DNA of 64,000 nt from Bartonella massiliensis (GTDB taxonomy: Bacteria; Pseudomonadota; Alphaproteobacteria; Rhizobiales; Rhizobiaceae): NCBI RefSeq assembly GCF_902150025.1, contig NZ_CABFVS010000011.1, positions 124,001 to 188,000 of the forward strand, written 5' to 3'. Every line of letters begins with the position of its first letter. Within the stretch, counting starts at the first letter, position 1. Shown one piece after another: positions 31,135 to 40,744 of this stretch. Made by a program: the position numbers and the translations under genes. The notes under the pieces were generated by a model, which worked only from the letters and a program-made list of their open reading frames with translations, was not told where the DNA came from and did no database searches.

Positions 31135-31375
31135 ATGCTTTTGTTTGTTGAGAAATGTCTTTAAACGATTAAGCTATAAAGTTGCGGATCAAAGAGTTTG
31201 ACTTCGTTTTTTATGTCTGTCTTTGAAAATTCAATTGACGTTAGCTTTGACATTGCGCTATAAGTCACATGAATTATAAGCAGCTTTATAGTTTTGCTTA
31301 GGTTAGGTTTGTTTATATTGGTAGAGTTGTTCTGTAGACTCATTTTACCAAAGTGTTGAAAGAGAGATTATATTT

Positions 31376-31642
31376 ATGGCGAATACACCTTCTGCTCGAA
31401 AAGCGGTGCGCAAGGTTGCAGCACGCACACAGGTTAATAGGGCCCGCCGTTCACGCGTTCGTACTTTTATACGTAAGTTTGATGATGCTTTAGCTGGGGG
31501 TGATAAGGTGGCAGCGGAAATTGCATTTAAGAATTTTGAGCCTGAAATTATGCGTGCGGTTTCTAAAGGGGTTTTTCACAAAAATGCTGCAGCAAGAAAA
31601 GTATCGCGTTTAGCGAAGCGTTTGAAAGCTCTCAGCGTTTAA
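31376..31642 (+). CDS. rpsT: 30S ribosomal protein S20
   Basis: Small basic protein that binds 16S rRNA in early 30S assembly. The 88 residues begin [18 protein letters not shown] and are rich in Lys, Arg and Ala, with the conserved [19 protein letters not shown] end. AAAGAGAG lies before the ATG. A strong terminator follows. The position before dnaA is conserved in many alphaproteobacteria. Confidence 0.97.
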   Translation: MANTPSARKAVRKVAARTQVNRARRSRVRTFIRKFDDALAGGDKVAAEIAFKNFEPEIMRAVSKGVFHKNAAARKVSRLAKRLKALSV

Positions 31643-31665
31643 GTTTTCTCTTTTTTATTGAGAAC

Positions 31666-31697
31666 AAAGCTAGTATCCATCAGGATGCTGGCTTTTT
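31666..31697 (+). terminator. Rho-independent terminator after rpsT
   Basis: AAAGCTAGTATCC (31666-31678) pairs with GGATGCTGGCTTT (31683-31695) through 13 positions including two G-U pairs, with a 4-nt loop. The stem is followed by TT-ATTTATT. Confidence 0.88.
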
Positions 31698-32339
31698 ATT
31701 TATTGTTTTAAAAAGTTTCTATTGAAAATAAGAATCGACAATGATTCTTCTCTTGAAAAATGAGAGGACGTTTATAGGGGAGCATGGTTATCCACAAGCT
31801 TTGTGGATTTTTACAGAGTCTTTTTTGTCAAGTATTTTATTTTTTTTTTAAATCTGAAGAGATTCTTTAATGATTGGTAAATTTAGAGAAAAAAAATGAA
31901 TTGAATCAATAATTTTTCTCGTTCTTTATTGATATAAGCATTTTTGGGGGATCTTTTGATTTTATTTTGACCTCTTGCATTTTACCTCTGCTGTTTTGTA
32001 TGTTTCTTGTGAAGATTGAAAAGCATGAAGGGGTTACATCAGCGCGTTATTCTGTATTTTGTTGGATACAAGATGCTTTGGTTTAGACTTTTTAAGCTTT
32101 TGTGTTGAAGAGGTATTCTGACGTTTTTTTAGTTTTCTTAATTGGTATGTTTACCATTTTAGAAGGTTGGGTCATATCATGAGTGCAAGTAAATCTTATT
32201 GGTCATCTTTGTTAGTGGGGTTGTGATGAGGCTATCCTAGGGGAGGGAGAGTAATCTTATTTGGGATAGGGCGTGTTGCCTTCGGTAGGTTTATTTAGCT
32301 GTTTGGCAGGACAGAATTTTATTTTTATCAGGATGGAAG
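31698..32339 (+). promoter_or_regulatory. dnaA upstream control region with DnaA boxes and GANTC cluster
   Basis: This 640-base stretch has no gene. At 31788-31796 is a perfect DnaA box TTATCCACA, the left part of a palindrome TCCACAA-GCT-TTGTGGA (31791-31807). Five GANTC sites (31732, 31743, 31816, 31861, 31903) sit within 176 bases. A T/A-rich run follows at 31821-31858. It probably governs dnaA expression and could include replication-origin elements, though two DnaA boxes are few for an origin. The rest, to 32339, is the dnaA leader with no clear structure. Confidence 0.55.
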
Positions 32340-33911
32340 ATGGTGGATAAATTGAACTCTAAAGCTAATTCCTTTAAAAGGGTTTCGGTAAATATCCTAT
32401 CAACAGAGAATATAATAAAGGATAGAATGACAGAGAGTGATGGGGCCGTTTGTAGAAGTTCTTCTGTAGGATATTCTATTGTTTCAGAGGATGAAAGTGC
32501 GGCGGCTTTTATACGCGTGATGGCACAATTAAAGGCACAAGTTGGTGTTGAGGCTTATACCAGTTGGTTTGGTCGTGTGAAGCTTGCTGAGTATAGTCAT
32601 ACGCTTGTAAAGCTTTCTGTTCCTACTGCTTTTTTACGTTCATGGATTAATAATCACTATGGTTCTCTTTTAACAAATTTATGGAAACAGGAGAATTCAT
32701 CTATTCTTCGTGTTGAAGTTATTGTTCGCGGTATGGAACGCGTTTCAAGAGATGTTGTTTGTAAAACAAGTTCGCCTTCTGTTGTTCTGGAGGAGCAGGT
32801 GACTTCACCTTTTGTTGAAAGTTGTTCAGAGCATGCAATCAAGAATTCTCAGACGGGAGTTTTGGGGTCTCCACTTGATTCTCGCTATAGTTTTGAGACT
32901 TTTGTTGAGGGGGCTTCTAATCGCGTTGCTTTAGCGGCTGCGCGTTCAATTGCGGAGGGACATAAAAGTGCTTTGCGTTTTAATCCTCTTTTTATTCACG
33001 CCTCTGTTGGTTTAGGAAAAACACATTTACTTCAAGCAATTGCGGCTTCTGCATTAAAGCGTTTAACGTCTGCGCGTGTTATTTATTTAACTGCTGAATA
33101 TTTTATGTGGCGTTTTGCAACAGCTATTCGTGATAATGATGCTCTTTCTTTTAAAGAACAGCTCCGCGATATTGACCTTTTGATTATTGATGATATGCAG
33201 TTTTTGCAGGGTAAGTCTATACAACATGAATTTTGCCATTTGCTTAATATGTTGCTTGATAGTGCAAAACAGGTTGTTGTTGCTGCAGATCGTCCACCAG
33301 CAGAATTAGAATCGCTTGATCTTCGCGTTCGTTCTCGTCTTCAAGGAGGGGTAGCCCTTGAAATTGAAGCACCCGATTATGAAATGCGTTTGCAAATGTT
33401 ACGTCAGCGGTTGAAGGTTGCACAGCAAGATGATGGCATGGTATCAATTTCTGATGATATCTTGGAATATATTGCAAAAACGGTTTTAGGGTCGGGGCGT
33501 GATATTGAAGGAGCATTTAATCAGCTCTTGTTTCGTCAATCTTTTGAGTCTGATTTATCTTTAGAACGGATTGATGAGTTATTAGGTCACTTGACACGTC
33601 CCGGTGAACCTAGACGCATTCGGATTGAAGAAATTCAGCGCACGGTGGCGCGCCATTATAATGTTTCTAAACAGGACTTGTTGTCTAATCGTCGAACACG
33701 GACAGTTGTAAAGCCACGGCAAGTTGCAATGTATTTAGCGAAAGTATTAACACCACGCTCATTGCCAGAAATTGGACGTCGTTTTGGTGGGCGTGATCAT
33801 ACAACAGTTTTACACGCTGTGCGTAAAATTGAAGATTTGGTTTGTGGTGATCAGACCTTGGCCAAGGAACTTGAGTTGCTTAAACGATTGATTGGAGAGC
33901 AGGCTGTATAG
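32340..33911 (+). CDS. dnaA: Chromosomal replication initiator DnaA
   Basis: Binds DnaA boxes, melts the origin and loads helicase; it also acts as a transcription factor. The 523-residue protein has domain I starting near residue 58 ([20 protein letters not shown]), a variable linker, an AAA+ domain with Walker [10 protein letters not shown] and Walker [10 protein letters not shown], and the C-terminal DNA-binding signature [16 protein letters not shown]. About 55 residues precede domain I, longer than in E. coli. AGGATGGAAG immediately precedes the ATG at 32340; a later in-frame ATG (MTESDG) could be used instead. Confidence 0.96.
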   Translation: MVDKLNSKANSFKRVSVNILSTENIIKDRMTESDGAVCRSSSVGYSIVSEDESAAAFIRVMAQLKAQVGVEAYTSWFGRVKLAEYSHTLVKLSVPTAFLRSWINNHYGSLLTNLWKQENSSILRVEVIVRGMERVSRDVVCKTSSPSVVLEEQVTSPFVESCSEHAIKNSQTGVLGSPLDSRYSFETFVEGASNRVALAAARSIAEGHKSALRFNPLFIHASVGLGKTHLLQAIAASALKRLTSARVIYLTAEYFMWRFATAIRDNDALSFKEQLRDIDLLIIDDMQFLQGKSIQHEFCHLLNMLLDSAKQVVVAADRPPAELESLDLRVRSRLQGGVALEIEAPDYEMRLQMLRQRLKVAQQDDGMVSISDDILEYIAKTVLGSGRDIEGAFNQLLFRQSFESDLSLERIDELLGHLTRPGEPRRIRIEEIQRTVARHYNVSKQDLLSNRRTRTVVKPRQVAMYLAKVLTPRSLPEIGRRFGGRDHTTVLHAVRKIEDLVCGDQTLAKELELLKRLIGEQAV

Positions 33912-34099
33912 TGTTTATCATTTCTTTCTTTGAAGAAACTTTAAAGGATTTAATGGAAAGATTTATTTTTTCTTATGCAGGAGTGACTTGCCATTTTAAG
34001 AGAGCTTTAATAAAATCCAGCAGGCGATTCTTTAAAGAGGATCTATTATTTTAATTCTAAGGAATTTTTATCGTTTTTAGTAAATCATATAGGGCTTTT

Positions 34100-35221
34100 A
34101 TGCGTATTACAGTTGATCGCAGTCAATTTCTCAAATCTCTAGGTCGTGTTCATCGTGTGGTAGAGCGCCGTAATACTGTTCCTATTTTATCGAATGTATT
34201 GATTGATGCCGAAAATGGCCGTGTGCAGTTAAAAGCAACAGATCTTGATTTAGAGGTTACAGAATCTTTTACAGTTAATGTTGAACAAGCTGGAGCAACG
34301 ACTGTTCCGGCATATTTGCTCTATGATATCATTCGAAAACTTCCTGATGGCAATGAGGTTGTATTATCTGTCGATGAGAATCAAGCAAGTGCAATGTCGA
34401 TTGTTTCGGGTCGTGCGCATTTTCAGCTTCAATGTCTTCCGAAGGCGGATTTTCCAGAATCACTTCCTGGACAGTTTAGTTATAGCTTTTCTCTATCGGC
34501 ATCAGGGTTAAAGCATTTACTTGATTGTACGCAATTTGCTATTTCTACTGAAGAAACCCGCTATTATCTTAATGGTATTTACTTCCATGTTATTAATGAT
34601 GATATCTTGAAATTGCGTTTGGTTGCAACAGATGGTCATCGTTTGGCACAAGTTGAAATGGAAGCTCCTTCAGGCGTTGAGGGAATGCCTGGTGTTATTG
34701 TTCCCCGTAAAGCTGTAGGAGAGCTACAGAAACTTCTTTCAGAAGAAAATGATAGCGATGTATGTATAGAGCTTTCAGAGACAAAGATTCGTTTTTCTGT
34801 GGGGTCTGTGATTTTTACCTCGAAGTTAATTGATGGAACATTTCCAGACTATCAACGTGTTATTCCTCTTGGAAATGATAAAGAATTAATTGTTAATAGG
34901 CAGGACTTTTCTTCTGCAGTTGATCGCGTTTCAACAATTTCAAGTGATCGAGGGCGCGCGGTTAAGTTAACGATTGAGCATGGGCAGCTGAAGCTTGTGG
35001 TTAATAGCCCTGATTCTGGCAGTGCAGAAGATCAGTTAGCTGTAACTTATACAGCCGATCCGCTTGAGATAGGATTTAATTCACGTTATCTTTTAGATAT
35101 TGCTGGGCAACTTTCAAGTGATGAGATGGTTTTTATGCTATCAGATGCTGTAGCACCAGCTCTCATTCGTGATAATAATGATGCAGATGTGCTTTATGTA
35201 CTGATGCCCATTCGCGTTTAG
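34100..35221 (+). CDS. dnaN: DNA polymerase III sliding clamp beta
   Basis: Ring-shaped processivity clamp for DNA polymerase III. The 373 residues begin MRITVDRSQFLKSLGRVHRVVERRN and hold three repeated clamp domains. The C-terminus ends in the conserved LMPIRV, near the hydrophobic peptide-binding pocket. It lies 188 bases after dnaA and 20 bases before the recF start, the classic dnaA-dnaN-recF order. Confidence 0.97.
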   Translation: MRITVDRSQFLKSLGRVHRVVERRNTVPILSNVLIDAENGRVQLKATDLDLEVTESFTVNVEQAGATTVPAYLLYDIIRKLPDGNEVVLSVDENQASAMSIVSGRAHFQLQCLPKADFPESLPGQFSYSFSLSASGLKHLLDCTQFAISTEETRYYLNGIYFHVINDDILKLRLVATDGHRLAQVEMEAPSGVEGMPGVIVPRKAVGELQKLLSEENDSDVCIELSETKIRFSVGSVIFTSKLIDGTFPDYQRVIPLGNDKELIVNRQDFSSAVDRVSTISSDRGRAVKLTIEHGQLKLVVNSPDSGSAEDQLAVTYTADPLEIGFNSRYLLDIAGQLSSDEMVFMLSDAVAPALIRDNNDADVLYVLMPIRV

Positions 35222-35241
35222 GGGCCGTTGTTTTGCAATGC

Positions 35242-36375
35242 ATGGCTGGTCATGTGCACAAAGTGGCAGTGAGACAGCTGAGGCTTTTGCGTTATCGTAA
35301 TTATGCTTCTTTGGAGATTCATTTTTCGGGTCAACATGTGGTTTTTACTGGTCACAATGGTGCTGGTAAGACAAATCTTTTAGAGGCATTATCTTTTCTT
35401 TCTCCGGGGCGTGGTTTAAGGCGAGCGGCTTATTCTGATATTAGTTTTTCAGATGGTAGCGGTGAAGGATTTGTTGTCTTTGCGCGTCTTGAATGTGCGC
35501 TTTATGGTGAAGTAAAGATTGGTACAGCTTTAGAGATGAGCGATAACAGTCGAAAGGTTCATATTAATGGTGTGAATGAGCCAAGTGATTGCTTAACAGA
35601 TTACTGTCATATAAGTATCTTGACGCCTTCTATGGATGGTCTTTTTACGGGTTCTTCGCTTGAGCGCCGACGTTTTTTAGACCGTATGGTTTTGGCGATC
35701 GATCCTTTACATAGTCACCGCATAGCCGATTATGATAGAGCGATGCGCGCACGTAATCGTTTGTTTTTGGATGGAAATGAAGATTATGCTTGGTTTGACG
35801 CTTTAGAAAAACAGATGGCAGAATTGGCGATCGCTATTTCTGCGGCGCGTATTGATATTATTCGGCTTTTAAACGACATGTTTACAAAAATGCCATCTCA
35901 GATATCTTTTCCACGGGCTTTTTTGCAAATTGATGGTTTTTTGGAAACTGCTCTAAGTAGATTATCAGCGACTGAAGTTGAAGAACAATTTTGTGATCGG
36001 TTGCAGCGCAATCGTGCAATAGATCGTGCTGCTGGGCGAACATTAGAAGGACCACATCGCGCAGATTTGCAGGTTTTTTATGCGGATAAGAATCGAGCAG
36101 CAACATCTTGTTCAACAGGTGAACAAAAAGCGCTGTTAACAGGTTTGGTTTTGTGTCATGCACGTTTAACAGGTATGATGTCGGAAAGGGCTCCTATTCT
36201 TCTTCTTGATGAAATGGCAGCTCATCTTGATTCGCATCGACGTGCTGCTTTATTTGATATTCTTGATGATTTATCTGTACAAACATTTATGACAGGAACA
36301 GATCGTCTTTTATTTGATGACTTAAAAGGACGTGCAGAATTTTTTGAGATTAAGGATGGTGCTTTATTGCTGTAA
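35242..36375 (+). CDS. recF: DNA repair/recombination protein RecF
   Basis: SMC-like ATPase that helps RecOR load RecA at single-strand gaps and stalled forks. I use ATG 35242 (MAGHVHKVAVRQL, 377 residues); the frame can open at TTG 35233 but gains only three residues. Walker A is in TGHNGAGKTNLLEAL near residue 35, the signature region is STGEQKALLTGLVL, and Walker B is LLLDEMAAHLD. Length is normal. It directly follows dnaN. Confidence 0.95.
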   Translation: MAGHVHKVAVRQLRLLRYRNYASLEIHFSGQHVVFTGHNGAGKTNLLEALSFLSPGRGLRRAAYSDISFSDGSGEGFVVFARLECALYGEVKIGTALEMSDNSRKVHINGVNEPSDCLTDYCHISILTPSMDGLFTGSSLERRRFLDRMVLAIDPLHSHRIADYDRAMRARNRLFLDGNEDYAWFDALEKQMAELAIAISAARIDIIRLLNDMFTKMPSQISFPRAFLQIDGFLETALSRLSATEVEEQFCDRLQRNRAIDRAAGRTLEGPHRADLQVFYADKNRAATSCSTGEQKALLTGLVLCHARLTGMMSERAPILLLDEMAAHLDSHRRAALFDILDDLSVQTFMTGTDRLLFDDLKGRAEFFEIKDGALLL

Positions 36376-36428
36376 AAAACATTCTAAATATTTTTTAATA
36401 AGGGATGATCGAGAAGAAAAGGCTTGCT

Positions 36429-36869
36429 ATGTCCGTAATGATAACGATTTTAAACGGTCCTAATTTAAACTTCCTGGGTCAACGCGAGCCAGAAATTTAT
36501 GGAACTGAAACTCTAGAAGATATTGAAAAAAATTGCAGAGAATGGGCAAAGAAAGCCGATTTTATCATAAATTTTTATCAAAGTAACTATGAAGGGCAGC
36601 TCGTAGAATGGATACAAGAGGCAATAGGGCTAAGTTCTGGATTGATCATCAATCCAGCGGCTTACAGTCATACATCTGTTGCTCTTCTTGATGCTCTAAA
36701 AATGTTCTCAGGGCCGAAAGTAGAAGTTCATTTATCCCATATTTATCAACGCGAAGCTTTCCGTCACCATTCTTATACCTCTTTAGGTGTCGATGCTATT
36801 ATAACTGGATGTGGAAGTGATGGATATCGATTTGCACTCGAGTATATTGCAAAAAAAATTAAATTATAA
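36429..36869 (+). CDS. aroQ: 3-dehydroquinate dehydratase, type II
   Basis: Dehydrates 3-dehydroquinate to 3-dehydroshikimate in the shikimate pathway. The 146-residue protein from ATG 36429 starts MSVMITILNGPNLNFLGQREPEIYG, with the lid arginine and catalytic tyrosine (the Y of EIYG being the conserved Tyr). It also has NPAAYSHTSVALLDAL and the catalytic His in VEVHLSHIYQRE. The frame opens upstream at 36405 but those eight residues are not family-like. No biotin carboxyl carrier gene follows, unlike in some rhizobia. Confidence 0.94.
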   Translation: MSVMITILNGPNLNFLGQREPEIYGTETLEDIEKNCREWAKKADFIINFYQSNYEGQLVEWIQEAIGLSSGLIINPAAYSHTSVALLDALKMFSGPKVEVHLSHIYQREAFRHHSYTSLGVDAIITGCGSDGYRFALEYIAKKIKL

Positions 36870-37010
36870 TCATTAAAAAGCAAGTGTTGGATCATTGGAT
36901 GAAAGAGTGATATAGGCTTTGAATTCACTTGATAATTATTTTCAAATTTGTACAATATGAGGTATGATATTTATGACAATTTTTAGTGCGTATGATGGGG
37001 GCAAATAAAG

Positions 37011-37985
37011 ATGGAAAGTTTTGTTAGACGGACAAAAATGCTGATGATTTTAGGGGGAATAGCACTACTTTTGTTTGGTTGTAAGATTGATGTTCTACAG
37101 CCATCAGGTTATGTTGCACGTCAACAGCTCATTTTGATCGCTGCTTGTGTGTTTGTTATGCTTTGCGTCGTCATTCCAGTCATGGTGAGTGTAGTATTTT
37201 TAGCAATAAAATATCGGGCATCAAATGTGAAAGCGGAATATTCTCCTGATTGGGCACATTCAAATAAAATTGAAGCAGTGATGTGGGGTATTCCAATTTT
37301 AATCGTAATGGTTTTGGGTGTATTCGCAGCTTATTATACTTATAAACTTGAGCCTGCAAAGCCTCTTCCGGTGGAGGTTGTGGGTGAAGGGGAGCCATTG
37401 CAGATTGATGCTGTCGCTCTTGATTGGAAATGGGTTTTTATTTATCCCCAGTATGGTATTGCATCGATCAATGAAATTTACGCACCTAAAGGACGTCAAG
37501 TTTTGTTGCAATTGACGTCAGAAAATTCTGTCAATGCTTTTTGGGTTCCTAAATTGGGTACAGTTCTTTACGCTATGCCGCAGATGAATGCTAAGTTGCA
37601 TTTGATCGCTGAAGAACATGGCGTCTTCAAAGGGACCTCCGCAAATTACAGCGGCGATGGTTTTGCGGGTATGCGGTTTAATTGGCATTCTGTGTCTTCG
37701 CAGGATTTTGATGATTGGATTGTAAAAGCTCGGGCCAATGGGCGAGAACTTGATCGTAAGTCTTATCGTCAACTTTCTATTGCGCCTCGTATGGGTGATA
37801 TTGCTGCGAAGGAAAAAGATGCTGAAGTTCGTTATTTTGCACCTGTTGAGAAGCGGCTTTACTATCGCATTGTTAATCGCTGTGTCGATGAAAATACGGT
37901 ATGTAACGAAGATTTAATGAAACGCGCTGCTGCTCAGACGCTATGGGGTGCACTATGTTCAGTATTTGATCCCGAGGTTATTTAA
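37011..37985 (+). CDS. cyoA: Cytochrome o ubiquinol oxidase subunit II
   Basis: Subunit II of the proton-pumping cytochrome bo quinol oxidase, with its globular domain in the periplasm. The 324 residues have a lipoprotein signal (lipobox LLFGC, Cys near 24), two transmembrane helices (about 38-62 and 91-112) and a cupredoxin-like domain. In NAFWVPKLGTVLYAMPQMN-type sequence the CuA ligands are absent, which marks a quinol and not a cytochrome c oxidase. It begins the cyoABCD operon. Confidence 0.95.
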   Translation: MESFVRRTKMLMILGGIALLLFGCKIDVLQPSGYVARQQLILIAACVFVMLCVVIPVMVSVVFLAIKYRASNVKAEYSPDWAHSNKIEAVMWGIPILIVMVLGVFAAYYTYKLEPAKPLPVEVVGEGEPLQIDAVALDWKWVFIYPQYGIASINEIYAPKGRQVLLQLTSENSVNAFWVPKLGTVLYAMPQMNAKLHLIAEEHGVFKGTSANYSGDGFAGMRFNWHSVSSQDFDDWIVKARANGRELDRKSYRQLSIAPRMGDIAAKEKDAEVRYFAPVEKRLYYRIVNRCVDENTVCNEDLMKRAAAQTLWGALCSVFDPEVI

Positions 37986-38060
37986 GGGATCAATAGAGAA
38001 AGAGCCCTTTTAACATAAGGTTTCTTTTAAACTTGAATTTCATTTGAAATGGGTTGAGAA

Positions 38061-40079
38061 ATGTTTGGAAGACTTACAGATCCTACGGCAGGTGCTTTTC
38101 ATGCGCTTGCACATGAACCGATCGTTTTATATACATGTATCGCGATTGTTGTGGTTGGTTTAATTGCTGTTGTTGCTTTAACAGCGCTTGGGTGGTGGGG
38201 GGTCTTGTGGCGAAATTGGATTACGACTGTTGACCATAAACGCATAGGTATTATGTATATAATTCTTGGAATTATTATGCTTGTTCGCGGTTTTGCGGAT
38301 GCACTTATGATGCGAACGCATCAAGCTTTAGCTCTTGGGAGTGAAACAGCGGGCTATTTGCCCCCTGAGCATTTTGATCAAATTTTTTCGGCGCATGGTA
38401 CGATCATGATTTTTTTCATGGCTACGCCTATTTTATTTGGTCTGTTTAACTATCTTATACCACTTCAAATTGGTGCACGTGATGTTGCTTTTCCCTTTGC
38501 AAATAATCTAGGTTTTTGGATTACGGCTGCAGGGGCAATCTTGATTAATATATCACTAGGTATTGGTAATTTTGGTCGTGGTGGTTGGCTTATGTATCCA
38601 CCTTTTACAGAGTTGCAAACAAGTCCAGATACAGGGGTGGACTATTATTTATGGTCGCTTCAGCTTTCTGGTATCGCGACAACAATGGGAGCAATCAATT
38701 TCATTGCAACAATGATTAAGATGCGTGCTCCTGGAATGACAATGATGAAAATGCCTATTTTTTGTTGGAGCGCTTTTGTCAGTAATGTCCTTATTTTGGT
38801 TATTTATCCTGTTTTAGCTATCGCCTTTGCACTTTTGGCCTGTGATCGTTATCTGAGCATGAATTTCTTTACCAATGTTGGTGGCGGCAATCCAATGGTA
38901 TGGATTAACTATGTTTGGGTTTTTGGTCATCCTGAAGTTTATGTTTTGGTTGTTCCGGCGTTTGGGATTGTTTCTGAGGTTGTATCAACTTTTTCTTCAA
39001 AACGCCTCTTTGGTTATGTTTCCATGATATGGGCCATGTTGGTAATTTTGATTCTTTCGCTTCTTGTTTGGGGACATCATTTCTTCACAATGGGTGGCGG
39101 TGAAACTGTAAATACCTTCTTTAGTATTGCGACGATGATCATCGCCGTTCCAACGGGTGTAAAAGTCTTTAATTGGTTGCTCACGATGTATAAAGGAAGG
39201 ATACGCTTTGAGCCTCCAATGCTTTGGTGCATGGGAATGATCTTTACGTTCGTTGGTGGTGGATTAACGGGTGTTTTATTATCGATTGTCCCTGCTGATT
39301 GGCAATTTCATAATTCGCTATTTTTGATAGCGCATTTTCACCATACAATTATTGGAGGTGTGGTTTTTGCTTATTTGGCTGGACTTGCTTTTTGGTTTCC
39401 AAAAGTTTTTGGGTATAAACCAAATCGCATGCTAGGTATTGCATCGTTCTGGTGTTGGTTTATTGGTTTTTATCTTGCCTTTTTCCCAGTTTATGCTCTT
39501 GGTTTAATGGGAGCGACGCGTCGTCTTCAGCATTACATGGAACCTAGTTGGCAACCGATGTTTATTATTGCTGCGCTAGGGGCTCTTATTATCTTACTTG
39601 GTATTCTCTGTTTTGTGTTACAGATTGTTTTGGCAATTTGGTATGGTATTAAACATAAAGGTCATTTACCGGTAACAATAAATGATTCTTGGGGTGATGC
39701 GCGGACTCTTGAATGGTTAACCTCTTCCCCGCCTCCTGCATATAATTTTGCAATACTTCCAGAAGTAGAGACGGATGATGCTTATTGGAATATGAAGAAG
39801 AATGGTTATCAACGTCCGACAAGTGGATTTACAAAAATTCATATGCCATCAAATACTTCAGCTGGAATTATTGCAGGATTCTTCTCATTAGTGGTTGGTT
39901 TTGCGCTTGTTTGGCACATTTGGTGGCTTGTTGCGATTGGACTGATTGGTTTTGTTGCAACGCTTGTATGTCATTCATTAATAGGCGATCACCATGGTTA
40001 TTATATTCCAGCTGAGGAAGTGCAAAAGACAGAAGATGCTTTTACAGCTGTTCTTAAAGAACAAGGAGTAACAGTATGA
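38061..40079 (+). CDS. cyoB: Cytochrome o ubiquinol oxidase subunit I
   Basis: Catalytic heme-copper subunit that reduces oxygen to water and pumps protons. The 672-residue, roughly 15-helix protein has the heme b ligand region SAHGTIMIFFMATP and the CuB/cross-linked tyrosine motif GHPEVYVLVVPAFG. It also has HHFFTMGGG and the heme ligand pair in AHFHHTIIGGVVFAY. It lies between cyoA and cyoC; the last four bases overlap the cyoC start as ATGA (40076-40079). Confidence 0.97.
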   Translation: MFGRLTDPTAGAFHALAHEPIVLYTCIAIVVVGLIAVVALTALGWWGVLWRNWITTVDHKRIGIMYIILGIIMLVRGFADALMMRTHQALALGSETAGYLPPEHFDQIFSAHGTIMIFFMATPILFGLFNYLIPLQIGARDVAFPFANNLGFWITAAGAILINISLGIGNFGRGGWLMYPPFTELQTSPDTGVDYYLWSLQLSGIATTMGAINFIATMIKMRAPGMTMMKMPIFCWSAFVSNVLILVIYPVLAIAFALLACDRYLSMNFFTNVGGGNPMVWINYVWVFGHPEVYVLVVPAFGIVSEVVSTFSSKRLFGYVSMIWAMLVILILSLLVWGHHFFTMGGGETVNTFFSIATMIIAVPTGVKVFNWLLTMYKGRIRFEPPMLWCMGMIFTFVGGGLTGVLLSIVPADWQFHNSLFLIAHFHHTIIGGVVFAYLAGLAFWFPKVFGYKPNRMLGIASFWCWFIGFYLAFFPVYALGLMGATRRLQHYMEPSWQPMFIIAALGALIILLGILCFVLQIVLAIWYGIKHKGHLPVTINDSWGDARTLEWLTSSPPPAYNFAILPEVETDDAYWNMKKNGYQRPTSGFTKIHMPSNTSAGIIAGFFSLVVGFALVWHIWWLVAIGLIGFVATLVCHSLIGDHHGYYIPAEEVQKTEDAFTAVLKEQGVTV

Positions 40080-40744
40080 GCGCAGTAACAATGAATAATG
40101 CGAAGACAGTGGATGAGCATCATCACGACAATAGCTCGATAATGACGTTTGGATTTTGGGTCTATATTCTTTCAGACTTGATTCTGTTTTCGACACTTTT
40201 TTCAAGTTTTGCTGTTTTTTCTGCTTCTTATGGTGGTGGTAAAGCGGGCAATGAATTTATAGATTTAAAGTTTGTGTTGGTTGAGACGGCTTTTTTATTG
40301 TTGTCATCAATTACTTATGGGTTTGTGATGGTACAGGCACATAAGAACAGTATCAGTAGTGTGCGTTTATGGATGGCCATTACCTTTATACTTGGAGGTT
40401 GCTTCATTGCTATGGAGCTTTATGAATTCCATGAACTATTGGGTGAGGTCTTTTATTACGAGCCTCGTGCTTATGTGGGTATTGATCCAGCAACAGGTTT
40501 ACAGCTTTTTGGAAAAGAGGTTTTATCTGCTTATTGGTCAGCATTTTTTGCTTTGGTTGGCACTCACGGGCTTCACGTAAGTGTTGGTCTTCTTTGGATG
40601 GTGGTGATGTTTTTTCATCTACGTCGGAGTGGTTTAGATCAGGATAATAAAACGCGTCTAACATGCCTTTCAATTTTCTGGCATTTACTTGATATTGTGT
40701 GGGTTGGTGTTTTCACCATGGTTTATTTATTAGGAGCGTTGTGA
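40076..40744 (+). CDS. cyoC: Cytochrome o ubiquinol oxidase subunit III
   Basis: Five-helix membrane subunit of the bo-type quinol oxidase. The 222 residues include FGFWVYILSDLILFSTLFSSF at the first helix and the conserved GTHGLHVSVGLLWM and FWHLLDIVWVGVFT segments near the C-terminus. An N-terminal histidine-rich EHHHDN stretch is a small peculiarity. It overlaps cyoB by four bases and cyoD by one base. Confidence 0.96.
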   Translation: MSAVTMNNAKTVDEHHHDNSSIMTFGFWVYILSDLILFSTLFSSFAVFSASYGGGKAGNEFIDLKFVLVETAFLLLSSITYGFVMVQAHKNSISSVRLWMAITFILGGCFIAMELYEFHELLGEVFYYEPRAYVGIDPATGLQLFGKEVLSAYWSAFFALVGTHGLHVSVGLLWMVVMFFHLRRSGLDQDNKTRLTCLSIFWHLLDIVWVGVFTMVYLLGAL

